Source: Rutidosis leptorrhynchoides
Lineage: Eukaryota; Streptophyta; Magnoliopsida; Asterales; Asteraceae
Length of the DNA: 64,000 nt
Reading direction: 5' to 3'
NCBI RefSeq assembly: GCF_046630445.1
Contig: NC_092339.1
Coordinates: 74,035,501 to 74,099,500, forward strand
Numbering within the stretch: position 1 is the first letter of the stretch; every line of letters starts with the position of its first letter. The translations under genes and the position numbers were made by a program. The notes under the pieces are model-generated. The model was not told the DNA's origin. It worked only from the letters and a program-made list of their open reading frames with translations, and did no database searches. Positions 1 to 12,248 of this stretch are shown one piece after another.

Positions 1-670
1 GACAAAAGAACGACACTTGTGAAAACTAGACTATGGGCTATTAATGGGCTTTATATTTGTTTAATTAAATGATAGTTTGTTAATTTAATATAAAGATTTA
101 CAATTGGACGTACCTATAAATAACCACATACACTCGATCGGACACGATGGGCGGGATATTTATAAGTACTAATAATTGTTCATTTAACCGGACACGGGAA
201 TGGATTAATAGTCAATGGACTTATTAAAACAAGGGTGAATTATATACAAGAAAAATTGGTATAATTATAGTTTAAGTCCCCAATTAGTTGGAATATTTGA
301 CTTCGGATATAAGGATAATTTGACGAGGACACTCGCACTTTATATTTATGACTGATGGACTGTTATGGACAAAAACCAGATGGACATATCGAATAATCCA
401 GGACAAAGGACAATTAACCCAGAGTAATAAATTAAAATCAACACGTCAATCATCATGATTACGGAAGTTTAAATAAGTATAATATTTTTATTTCATATTT
501 CATCGTACCTTTATTTACTGTCATTTTAATTACTGCAATTTACTTTATCGCAATTTAAATTCTGTCATTTATATTATCGTCATTTATCTTTACGCTTTAT
601 TTAAAATCGACAAACATGTCATTAAACGGTAAAAACCCCTTTTTATAATAATAATAATACTACTATATTA

Positions 671-726
<56 letters not shown>

Positions 727-959
727 AATATAATTGTTTAAAAATATAGTGTACGCAATAAGCCGTCTCCCTGTGGAACGAACCGGACTTACTAAAAACT
801 ATACTACTCTACGATTAGGTACACTGCCTATATTGTTGTAGCAAGGTTTAGGTATATCCCATCTGTAAATAAATAAATAACTTGTGTAAAATTGTATCGT
901 ATTTAATTGTATTTCATAACAAATATATAACTATTTCGTATACACCTCTACGCACATCA
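1..959 (+). repeat. 5' LTR of element A (3' part only)
   Basis: Base 1 corresponds to about 6094 in the 3' LTR, and the two copies run in parallel to a shared end of CACATCA. The left ~1 kb of this LTR, including its TATA box and palindrome array, lies outside the window. A (TA)n tract at about 674-724 is also present in the 3' copy with a different length. Confidence 0.9.
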
Positions 960-965
960 AGTTTT

Positions 966-982
966 TGGCGCCGCTGCCGGGA
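966..982 (+). other. Primer-binding site of element A
   Basis: TGGCGCCGCTGCCGGGA follows the LTR end by 6 bases. It matches the complement of the 3' end of plant tRNA-Asp with about two mismatches. This primer type is known from Athila/Tat-like elements. Confidence 0.75.
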
Positions 983-1089
983 AGCAGCGAAATGCTATAT
1001 TTTTAATATATATTTGTATAAATATATTTATTTATTATTTTTAGAAAAACAATATAAAATCTAAAAAAAAAAAACCTGGACTGACAGGC

Positions 1090-1138
1090 CATGCGGTCGC
1101 ATGACCCATCAGCCTAAACCCCATGCGATCGCATGGGG
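1090..1138. repeat. Palindrome pair CATGCGATCGCATG in the leader of element A
   Basis: CATGCGGTCGCATG lies at 1090-1103. A 20-bp perfect palindrome, CCCCATGCGATCGCATGGGG, lies at 1119-1138. The same core recurs in the U3 part of this element's 3' LTR at 5566-5661. Confidence 0.85.
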
Positions 1139-2096
1139 TGGTCTGACACGTCTGACTTGGTACGCCATAAATGCAGTTAGGGTTTTTAATTTATAATTAT
1201 TATTAATTAGGGTTTTAATTAGTTTATAATTTTAGTTTTAATTTATAATTTGTAATTTTAAGTTTATTTATTATTATTAAATATATAGATTAATATTTTT
1301 ATATAATAATAATATAAAAATAATATTTTTATAAAAATTGTAATTTTATCATTTTTAGTTTCTTTTTATAAATTGTATATTTATATCGCTTAATTCGTAA
1401 TTTTTGTATTTATCGTTCGTAATTAGTTTTAAGACTAGTATTTTGCCGTAGTTACTTTATTTTTAGCTTTTAAGACTTTGTCGTAAAATCCCTTAAGTGC
1501 CTTTTCTTTAGACTAAGATTTAGGTGTTTTAGAATTTTGCGACGCCATTTTAAAATTTCAGTACTTTTTAAGTTATTGCCGTTTTGGATATAGAATTCCT
1601 TTTAAGCTTTAATACCTTTAGACATAACTTTTAATATTTAGTTTTTAGAATACTAAGTTTCGACGCTTTATTTTCTTATTTTTATTTTTCGACTGTTTGT
1701 TTTTCGACATTTATTTTTTTACCTTTTATTTTTCGACGTTTTTCGACGCGCTCTTTTTCTTTCTTATTTCTCTTCACTCTAGTTTGAGGACATAGAATTT
1801 TCTATTTCTTCTCTAAAATTTCAAAATTTCGACGAAAAATTATTTTAAGTGGTTAAATTGATAGACATTCAAAATTTTCTGGTTCGTAGTAATAGTTGAA
1901 TTTGTTAGTGGCGAGTTGTGAGCTTCCGATTTAAAGTGTCCTGGCTACCTGCTGCATCTATTGGCTATTCGAAACGTGGGCAAAATCAGAAAAGTCTATT
2001 AATTTGATAACTTATATAATTTTTTTTTATTTTATAACTAATAGGATAATTAATAAATGCACCACGTTGTAGCTAAAATTTGGTAATAAGTGTAAT

Positions 2097-3242
2097 ATGG
2101 AAAACCTCGAAAATATCTTGAGAACTCTTTATGACATCCGAAATCAATTTAATCAATACTCTCAAACGGGTGTTGATGACGATTCGTTCAGTCAATCTTG
2201 GATCACGAATGACGAAACAATAACTGGTTGTGAAATCTGTGGAGATTATCACTCAACGTGGGAATGTTATTATTACGTTCCTATGGAAAATTATGCACCC
2301 ATAGAACCTGAATGGAATGATTATGAAGAATACAATTCAAATTGGGATTATTCCCAAGAATATATCCAAACTCAACAACCAGAAGACGAGGAACATTATG
2401 TGTCTGAAAATCTTTTAGACAATATGAAAATCAAACTCGAAGAACTCGATGCTTAAAATGAACAAATGAGAGAGTTTGTAAATCGGCAAGCTGAAACTCT
2501 ATCAGATTACACACCTGTTGATCTGAGGAGTATTGTGCAAGAAAATCTCATATCATCGAATTTTGATGAATTCGAGTGCTCCGAAATCACCAATTATCCC
2601 GATGATACTTTTTATTCAGCTTTACCAATTTCACAACATATCGACACATTAGCCTCTACCGACGAAATCATCGATCCATCAATGGATGAAGAAGAAGTAA
2701 GGGTGACAAATTGGTACTCTTGGGAAAATGATAACGTTGAAAATTTTACCCCCGAGACCAAAATGGTGGGACCGATAAGTACCATTAATGAAGAAGAATT
2801 TGCTTCGATCCCGAAATTCACCATTCCACAACCTTCCAACCCAATATTCTCAATAGACGAGTCATCTACCAAAGATGAACTACAAGCTGTAATAGATATT
2901 GACACCTCGAATTTCACCCAATTGGGTAATAGAGGTGAAAACTTTGATCCCGAGAATGAACGAAAGGAAATGTTAGGAATTGTCCACCCTATAGAAATAT
3001 GTATGTCGGTGTATATCGATCCATTTGACCAAGAACCGGAAAAGAGACATATCCATTTACTAAAAGTTACACTTAAAAAAGAATTAAGTAGTGACGATCG
3101 GGTGGGTCTAAACTTTAAACCCATTGATATATTTTATACCACCCGAGATGTAAATAACTGGCTCACTATTTTAATTCGTGGAACTTATTCTACCGACTTC
3201 ACATGTCGTCAGCTAAGTATGGGGAAGTCTAACCCCACTTAA
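2097..3242 (+). CDS. Gag-like coding remnant of element A
   Basis: An acidic coding region near the 5' end of the element. Early on it carries a CCHC-like knuckle (CEICGDYHSTWEC, spacing C-2-C-3-H-4-C) of the kind found at the end of Athila-type gag proteins. Downstream it is rich in Asp, Glu and Asn with no recognisable protease, polymerase or integrase motifs. It is treated as a fossil of a gag or element-specific protein. The function of the acidic part is unknown to me. Confidence 0.5.
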
Positions 3243-5094
3243 CGTTAAATTCGGGGTTCGGGTTAGTACATAACTCGTTAATAAACATGCATAATAAGTT
3301 AGGGTAAAAGACGTATTTTCAAAGATTAGCAAACAGTTCAGAAAAGCAACCGTTTTTGAAGAAAAACATGTGTGATAAAACAAGAAGGAATGAACGATGA
3401 GGCGCGCCATCTATCATTCGACGAGCTTTGTAATTACAAAATGGGTATTTTTAATCACTTTTCTACACTTATCACCCTCGTGAATTTATAATTATAGTCT
3501 AATTTCATGCAAATGAGGGCATTACATGATCTCAAGTGTGGGGAAGGGTTATAAATTCTCTCGAGTTTGCACTTGGTTTATTTGTCAAATTTTGTGAAAA
3601 TTTTAAAAATTTTCAAATAAATGAATTCAAAATCATGTTTATACATATTTATGAACGATGAAAACTAGGTGTTAATACAGAAATTATCGTTACCTCGAAA
3701 AGGAGATAAATTGAGAAACACCCTAAAACACTTGAATTCATTTAAAATGGAATAAATGAGAATAAAAAGGCAAAGAAAGAAACTAAGTGTGGGGAGAATG
3801 TACCAAGTTATTCAATTAAAAAACTATCTATCACATGTTTCTGTAAAGTTATTGCAGGTGCTTTTGTTTTGGACTAAATTGACTGTTTTACCCGCAATAT
3901 TATAATAAAGATAAAAGAAAAGATGGATCTACACGATGAATCAATTCCATTATTAAAAGGAAGTCAAGTCTTCCGAAAAAGACACGCGCTTCTTGATTTA
4001 GGTCAAGAAGTTGTCGTCCAGACCAGCTGTAGGTTGACGAAAAATCTAGAAAAGTCATCTCTAAAATCAGCAGGAAATCCACGGACCTCAGCATCAAACA
4101 GGGTCGCCAAGTGGTCAGACTTATCCTAACCATGAGAGGATCTGTCTCGTAAAATGGGGAGGGCGCCATGCAAATTAGTTTGATAAGACTAATGAATCAG
4201 ACCCCCAGAAAGGATAATCTCCTTAAAGATTAAAAATCAGCTTTTAAGCCTGATATTACTCAATCCTTGAGATTGACTTTAAAGATTGAGAATTACAAAC
4301 TCATGGAATTCGATGAAATCTAAACTCGAGCTTGAACGAGAAAATATTTTGATCAAATTAAAACCGATTTGTTTTCTGAAAACCTATTTTCAATGCGTTC
4401 ATTACCATTGAAAGTAAAATCCTAGGAATTCACCTGGAATTCATTAGGTCACCTGAACCAAATCGGGTGTCAACCGTAAGAACGGTGGTTGCATAGCATG
4501 GTCGAAGACAGGACCTTGTGCCAGACCGAAAAATTATAGGGTGATCTTTACTATTGCTCCTACAAAGGATAGAAATTGCATCCGATACGTTGTAGACCAT
4601 GAACATCTGCATGTCATTAGACATCGCCTTAACAGTTGCTTGTTCAACGCTTTCCTTTACAACCGGACGGTAGTTTACCGAAAGGTAATATACGGAGCAA
4701 GTATACTGGACGTGTTGCTTTCCTAATACAAGGTTAGCAAGTGGGTGACACAAAACCATAAGTTTTGAGCTAAAATTTTCAAATCTGAAACCCACCAAAC
4801 CCACAAAAACATTTTGCAAACACCGGTGAAGGGTTATTCCAGAAAACTTATCAAGGGTAAAAGCTAGAATGAATTTTCGAAAGATCAAATGTTTTCATAA
4901 AGATCCAATTTCCTTAAGGATCTAAATTTTTATAGTCATGTGGGACTGTAAACCACATCGTTACTATCATTATTTATACCGCCGTATCAAAATCACTAAT
5001 GTATAAAGTGTGAAGAATAAAGAAGTGATTCGTGTGATTTAATTTCAAGTTCTGTATTGCTTGAGGACAAGCAACGCTCAAGTGTGGGGATATT
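3243..5094 (+). other. Non-coding 3' internal region of element A
   Basis: No convincing coding sequence. The phrase AAGTGTGGGGA occurs several times (near 3535, 3785 and 5080). The last copy lies directly before the 3' LTR and probably serves as the polypurine tract. Confidence 0.55.
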
Positions 5095-5565
5095 TGATAG
5101 TGCTCCAAATGAACATATATTTAGGCACAATATCCTTCCAATATGTAAAGCTTTTAGTTGTAATTGTTCTATTTTTATGTAATATTCGTTTAAATAAATA
5201 AGTGCGAAGACAAAAGAAGAAAACGACGATTTGAAGACGCAAACGACCAAAAAGCTCAAAAGTACAAAGTATAATCCAAGTGGTTCGAAATATTGATGAG
5301 AAACGTCTCAAAATTACAAAAGTACAAGTCGCAAAACGCAAAGTATAAGATATTAAATTATACGAAAGGAAGTTCGAAAAACCGGAACCGGGACCTGAGC
5401 TAACTATCAACGCGCGACGCAATGGAGCTAAAATTACAAGTCAACTATGCACAAGAATATAATATAATATTTAAATAATTATATAAATTATTTATATATT
5501 ATATATTATATTAAATAACGTCGACAAACTAGAAAACAAAAAATATGTGAGCTGGATCTGACGGC

Positions 5566-5661
5566 CATGCGATCGCATGAGAAATAGGCATAAAACCCAT
5601 GCGAGTGCATGAGCCTATGCGAGTGCATGAGATTTGCACTAAAATCTCATGCGATCGCATG
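5566..5661. repeat. Array of four CATGCGAKYGCATG palindromes in U3 of element A
   Basis: Copies at 5566-5579 and 5648-5661 are perfect (CATGCGATCGCATG). Those at 5598-5611 and 5616-5629 are near-palindromes (YATGCGAGTGCATG). The array ends 23 bp before the TATA box, so a regulatory role is inferred. Confidence 0.8.
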
Positions 5662-5684
5662 AGTTACTGTAGCAGGCCAAGTTC

Positions 5685-5692
5685 TATAAAAA
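5685..5692 (+). promoter_or_regulatory. TATA box of the element A LTR promoter
   Basis: TATAAAAA lies directly downstream of the palindrome array. Transcription would be expected to start about 25-35 bp further on, setting the U3/R boundary near 5715-5725. Confidence 0.6.
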
Positions 5693-5744
5693 GTCAGTTT
5701 TTCGGACGAGTTAGGTACACAATATCAATATCTCTCTGTATCTT

Positions 5745-5854
<110 letters not shown>

Positions 5855-6763
5855 TTAGTTTAGTTTTATATTAGGTTAGTTTGGGTTATGTAAAGGTTAT
5901 TTTAGGGTTTTAAAGTCGAAGTTCTGTCTGTGTAAAGCTACGCGATAAATACTCAATGTAAGTTATGTTCTCCTTTTTAAATTAATGTCTTGTAACTAAG
6001 TTATTATTATGCTTATTTAAATCGAAGTAATCATGATGTTAGGCTAAATATTAAAGATGGGGTAATTGGGCTTTGTACCATAATTGGGATTTGGACAAAA
6101 GAACGACACTTGTGAAAACTAGACTATGGGCTATTAATGGGCTTTATATTTGTTTAATTAAATAATAGTTTGTTAATTTAATATAAAGATTTACAATTGG
6201 ACGTACCTATAAATAACCACATACACTCGATCGGACACGATGGGCGGGATATTTATAAGTACTAATAATCGTTCATTTAACCGGACACGGGAATGGATTA
6301 ATAGTCAATGGACTTATTAAAACAGGGGTGAATTATATACAAGGAAAATTGGTATAATTATAGTTTAAGTCCCCAATTAGTTGGAATATTTGACTTCGGA
6401 TATAAGGATAATTTGACGAGGACACTCGCACTTTATATTTATGACTGATGGACTGTTATGGACAAAAACCAGATGGACATATCGAATAATCCAGGACAAA
6501 GGACAATTAACCCAAGGTAATAAATTAAAATCAACACGTCAAACATCATGATTACAGAAGTTTAAATAAGCATAATATTTTTATTTCATATTTCATCGTA
6601 CCTTTATTTACTGTCATTTTAATTACTGCAATTTACTTTATCACAATTTAAATTCTGTCATTTATATTATCGTCATTTATCTTTACGCTTTATTTAAAAT
6701 CGACAAACCGGTCATTAAACGGTAAAAATCCCTTTTTATAATAATAATAATACTACTATATTA

Positions 6764-6817
<54 letters not shown>

Positions 6818-7050
6818 AATATAATTGTTTAAAAATATAGTGTACGCAATAAGCCGTCTCCCTGTGGAACGAACCGGACTTACTAAAAACTATACTACTC
6901 TACGATTAGGTACACTGCCTATAGTTTTGTAGCAAGGTTTAGGTATATCCCATCTGTAAATAAATAAATAACTTGTGTAAAATTGTATCGTATTTAATAG
7001 TATTTCATAACAAATATATAACTATTTCGTATACACCTCTACGCACATCA

Positions 7051-7308
7051 CTAGCCTTTATACTTGGATGCTCCGGTATGTGCTATTATTTGTTATTGTG
7101 TGGCGTATCCATTTTATGCGAATATATGTATGTAGTATATTCTCACTCACTAAGCATTAGCTTACCCTCTCATTGTTTACATTTTTAGGTACGAAGCGGT
7201 TAGAAGCAAGGGTTTGCTCGGGATGTAGATGCTTTCCCATTTTGATGCTTGTAGTGGATTACTTTTGAATTCGACCTAGGTTTGGGTAGTTAAACCCCAA
7301 ACGCCATG
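7051..7308 (-). mobile_element. E1: LTR fragment homologous to 24247-24511
   Basis: This stretch matches the E2 LTR almost base for base from CTAGCCTTTATAC to CCCCAAACRCCATG. It is bounded on the left by element A and on the right by the LTR of element B. It is therefore the surviving piece of an older LTR into which both inserted. Strand follows E2, which reads on the minus strand. Confidence 0.8.
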
Positions 7309-9078
7309 TGATATGCCCGAATCAGACGGTTTATTTATGCGGTGTCGTTAGGTCGCAAAACGTCAATTTAGGATATCAACAGAAGAAGTTGATTGTTTAA
7401 TTTATATATGCTGGGTCTAAATCTATTATTCCTTCCTATGGGTTAGCAAGGGCAAATCTGACCTAGGGTCGTTCCATGAGCGGTCGAATTTGAAACGAAA
7501 CTTATTCAGATAATTTAGTAATTAAGATTGGGTTTGTACACAATTTAGTATCCAAGACTAGTGGCCAGGTACACCTTGTATGGAGAGGCAGGATACTTTT
7601 GGTCCCAATAAATTGACGATTGTTCGAAAAATCCAACAACCAAGTCCAACCGGTTTATTCTAGACACCACTTTATCCGGAATATCAAATTATGTAAAGGA
7701 AATAGTTAGGTTGATTTGATTTATAATTGTATTTAAAGTATTAAAGCAACATAATTAAAATAAGCTAGCTAGCATGGAACAGCTTAGAACAGAGAAGACG
7801 TGGTTCACCATGATTTAAGATAACATAGTGTCGGGATGATTGCGAGACACTCATTGGTTAGATATACCTTGGTGTAAACACTAGATTCCCTACTAATTGA
7901 TTTCTCGATTAGCATGTCACGAGGAACTAGGCTATCGTGATTCTGATTGGATGGACTATGCTCGACTCCCGACGCTTTATTCGGTTTAAGGATATAAGCG
8001 GCCCATCTTGGATGCAGTGCATACCTTGGGCGCACGAATAAAGTAGCATAGCCATATATATAGAATATCCAACTTTTCTTAACACCTTAGTATATCACCC
8101 AAGTGAGTGGTTATGATTGTGTTTCGAATTCCTTTCTGTCAATGGTTTGGTAAAATCTAAGGGTTTGTAGACAAATTAGAACATCTGATAGTTCTCAGTC
8201 ATCCTTAAAGATCTATAAGCTTAGTTTGTATTGTAGTGCGTTAAACTCCCATTTATGACTTAAACCAGCCCTTACTTAAATCTACCCAATAAATCCCTTA
8301 GTTATCCACCATGTACTAGACTTATAGTGGTTCCATAGCTTCTAACCTTGACCATGCTCAAGTGATCCTATAGTACATCAACACTGTACTCTACTGTTGC
8401 AATAGTATTTCCTCGAGTCTTATACTCTTTACCAGTGTCTTGATCTGGTGCTACGGTAATTCCCCATGTACTTTATAGTACTTTCGATGGGTTCATACTT
8501 TAACCAATGTATAAATACAGAAAATTAATTACCTTATAATTGTCAACTTTGTAAAAGGTTTTAATCACGTTTATTGGTGGAAAGACGATAATAACGAGGT
8601 TTAATATCATAGACAAAAAGCGAGTACGAAACGATAATCATCCCTAACTAACATTATTAAATCAAGGCAAACAATTAAGCAATTACTCACACATCATGGC
8701 AACAAGCAATTCTAATATTAATAAATCACAAACATCGAACAATAATATTATAATAAATTAATAAAAGAAAGGATAGATATTACCGAATAATGTCGGCAGA
8801 ATAACACTTATATTTCTTCATAATATCCATAGCGTTACAATGCTTGATAGCTTCTACTACTAACTACATACTAATCTCCTATTGATCACTAGAGAGCGAC
8901 AATAGAGAGATAATTACATTTCCTAATCTCTGTACTTTTCTCTCTCTAGAATGTAGAGAGAGAAAGTAGAGAGAGAACTAATCTCCTATAGATCACTAGA
9001 GAGCGACTATAGAGAGATATTTGAGAGAGAAGTGAAGAATTGGTTTATTGAAATGGTGGGATGAACTATGAAGCCCCC

Positions 9079-9087
9079 ATTTATAGG
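9079..9087 (-). promoter_or_regulatory. TATA box of the element B LTR promoter
   Basis: CCTATAAAT on the minus strand, followed by a G-rich stretch. It lies about 45 bp downstream, in coding sense, of the GCAAACGG minisatellite. Confidence 0.55.
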
Positions 9088-9130
9088 AAATGCTTGGTGG
9101 CAAAATTGTAATTAAATTGCTGAAAAACCC

Positions 9131-9264
9131 CTGGCAGGCCGTTTGGCAAGCAGTTTGCCAAGGCCGTTTTTGATGACCGTTTGCCAAGGCAAGCCGTTTT
9201 TGGTGCCCGTTTGCTAGCAGGCCATTTTTCATTATGGCAAGCCGTTTAGCAAGGGGTTTGCTGG
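9131..9264 (-). repeat. GCAAACGG/AAACGGCYTGCC minisatellite in U3 of element B
   Basis: Some six irregular copies of a unit built on TTGGCAAACGG or AAACGGCTTGCC lie immediately upstream of the TATA box. Unit spacing varies, so this is a degenerate array, not a simple tandem repeat. Confidence 0.75.
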
Positions 9265-10879
9265 ATCGTATCATGTCTTTCACCGTTTTCGCTCTAGAAT
9301 CTTCGTTTTAGCTCTGTTTTTGACGATTCTTGCGCCCACGCATTCGTAATTGAATATCCTACAACATGAGTTTAAGTAATTAAACTTTTCCAAAATTTAT
9401 AAAATAAGTTATTTAAACGCGACAAAATCGTCTTAGTCGGTTTTGCTCGTTTTTCCTCGTTTTTCATCCGTTTTTAGTGATTCTTGAAACATAGCCTTTG
9501 TAATGACATAATCTACCAAATGAAGCAAATAAATGCTTATTTAGATAATAAATTCAATTACTTTATCATAAATGGGGCTAATATCGGGGATAAAACCGTG
9601 ACTATTTAGCCGATATCAAATATCCCACACTTAAACTTTGCTTGTCCTCAAGCAAACCTTTCTTTTATTTTGAGTTCAAGGATTCTTCTAAGGTTCCCGT
9701 TCTATTATTCAAGTGGCTTGTTATTTATTATAAGAGCAAGATCAGACAAACCGTCTTCTAAAAGGGGTAGAAACTATCTCTGCAAGCATGAGGGGAGGTT
9801 ACATGACATTGGCTTCCTTACACGGGTCACTCAAATCACTCAAGTGTTTGGGGTTCCCTATCAATCTATGAAATGAATTCGCTTATAGCCAGTCATGTTG
9901 CAAGTATTGTCATAGGCTTGACCAAGAATCAAATCTCCACCGGTTAGATAAGGACGGCACTGATCTTCTCCCTAATCATTCTTTCAAGAGGAAGAATGGG
10001 TTTAAAGGTTGGTTTGAGGAGAAAAGTGAAGGTTTTGATATGGCGAAAAGGGTGATTTTTGAATCTTTGAAATTTAGAGAGATTCGGTATATTTCGGTTT
10101 CATGAGGATATACTTTTTCTATGAAAGTTGGTACTCTATTTTTGTTGAAGAGTTCCTGTAGAGGGTGATGATTTTTAGCGAAGACTTTGCTTCTTTTCTG
10201 CAATCCTCCTGGGTCATAATCTTCATTTTCTTGGGGGATATATGCTTTTATTTGAAGACTTTTCTCTTCTTTAATTTTGAGACTTTGCTCAACAATTTTT
10301 TTTTTCTTTCTTCATATCTCATCTTCATAACTTTGTCTATTTCTTCTTGTGCCCAGAGAGAAATGTATTTCACCAGAAATAGGTCTTTTTGACCTATCAA
10401 AAACAGTCTGGAATTTCGAAATTTTTCGACAAGTGTTTGAAGTAAACTTGGTCGATCTATCTCTTTAAATTTATTGATTTTGGAAATGAGAAAGAAAAGA
10501 GGGTGGAAAGGGTAATGTATTTGATAGTGAACTTGGGGTGAGTATTTTATGATTCATCAACTCTTTAGGGTGAGTTGGTGGGTTTAAATGCGTGGAGTGG
10601 AAACAGAAATGGATGGTTTTTGTCTTCTCTATTCAGAATGATTTCGAAAGGAGTATCGTACCTACACCACTATGGCGCTTACTAACCATTGGCCTCGAAA
10701 TGTATGTCAAGTCAAGTTCTAACTCTAAATGCTAATATCGGCACTCTCATTGGAAAAGATAGTGAAGCACTAAAAATGAATGCTTATTGACCATTTTTGG
10801 GGTGCCTCACAACAATTATATTGGGTTGATAATGCCTAGTCATGCAATGCTCTTTTAGAGAATCGGTTCATCCTTAAGA

Positions 10880-11109
10880 AGATTTAGGCCGGAGGTCCTT
10901 TGGGAAGCAATCTCTTGGCTCTCGAGTAGAAGGAGGGACGATCTTATCTAGTCGCGGGTTCTATACCCTCGGGTGGAGTAGTGACTTCCTTCTAATCTAG
11001 GGTACAAGGAATGATTGTCTACACTCCACCTCGCCCATACCCTACATTCGTGGGATTGGGTATTGTTGTTGTTATTGTTGTTGTTGTTGTTATTGTTGTT
11101 GTTGTTGTA
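10880..11109 (+). mobile_element. tRNA-derived SINE with (TTG)n tail
   Basis: The 3' part contains GGAATGATTGTCTACACTCC, a CCCATACCC...GTGGGATTGGGT block and then a TTG-repeat tail (about 11064-11109). This 3' architecture resembles the TS/Au-type SINEs known from asterids and other angiosperms. A degenerate B box (GGGTTCTATACCC) lies near 10954. The left boundary is approximate. The element lies inside element B, so it is younger than B. Confidence 0.72.
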
Positions 11110-12248
11110 TTTGTCTTAATTTTAGAACAAACGCGCTTGATTTTCGAAAGTATTTTTTCAGTAAGTATCATTTAGTCAAAAATTTTGAAAAATTTACATT
11201 GAGGACAAAGAATCTAAATAGTAGGTATAATCGAAAAGCTTAGTAATATTTTAAGTTAAGAACATTTTCCGAGCATCCCGTAGCTATTTACGGTGTACTA
11301 CACCGCTATCCCACACTTAGAGGAACATTGTCCCTAATGTTCATTCTTAGATTTTAGGGAGCTAAAATCCCACACTTAGAGTTTGAACATGTCAGAAAAT
11401 GTATCTAAGCTCAATATTGGGTTGGAATCCCACACTTAGTGATAGGGTATAGTTTAAGGATATAACGAAGCAAAATAAATAAATGAAGAGAAAAAAAACG
11501 AATTACTCCCCTTGGGCGCGGTTGTGAACTGAGGATCTGAAGGTAGAAGGAGTCGGAACTATCTTCTACTGGATTCGAATCGGTCTTCTTGAAGTGTACT
11601 CGAGCTCATTAGGGCGCTCTCATCCTCCATACAACATCCACCAATAACTTGCTAAGAAATAATCAACCGGTTTCCTTGTTGTTTCATCATTATTCAAAGA
11701 GTTTCCATCATCGGCATCAATAACTGTCTATTACTTAAAAAATGGAAAAGATCAAACCTAGACAAGCGATTAAGCTTTAGGCCATAGACTCACTGATTTG
11801 CGTTTTGATGAAAAAGTTATTTGAAAACTTGAGGGTTTCAAAATTAGGTTTTTGAAAATTCAACAAATCAGTGTATGACTATAAAGCTTAATCCCACACT
11901 TAATGTGTTTAATGCCCTTAATTTTAAGACTTTTGAAATAATTCACTTAAGCTCAAGACAAGTAGGAGAAGTGAATTCGTCCTAAGAAACGTTGAAAATT
12001 TTATTTTAAGTTTCACTTTTCACTTTTCACTTATTCAATTAACCTAATTATCCTAATCTAACTACTACTAAAGGAAAATAAACACACGGGTTGCCTCTCG
12101 AGAAGCGCTTGTTTTTGTTCGAGTCACGAGCCTGACTCTAGCCTTATTTCTCGGGAAATCTAGGCGGCTCCCTTGCATCCATCAGTAGATACAAGAGGTA
12201 ATATTGGAACATACCGATGAGATTGAAGCGGACATAGAATAAGGTATG

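Larger units (their letters stand above)
7309..9618 (-). repeat. 3' LTR of element B
   Basis: About 2.3 kb, bounded by TGATATGCCC and CCGATATCA on the plus strand, so TGATATCGG...GGGCATATCA on the coding strand. It is preceded on the minus strand by the purine-rich AAGTGTGGGATATT. Internal features are a duplicated ~45-bp block around 8870-8910 and 8974-9020, a minisatellite (9131-9264) and a TATA box (9079-9087). Confidence 0.82.

Noticed and set aside
1085-1138. CRISPR-like or attachment-site interpretation of the repeated CATGCGATCGCATG
   Set aside because: Spacing is irregular, the copies are few and lie within a eukaryotic LTR element; no array or cas genes exist here.
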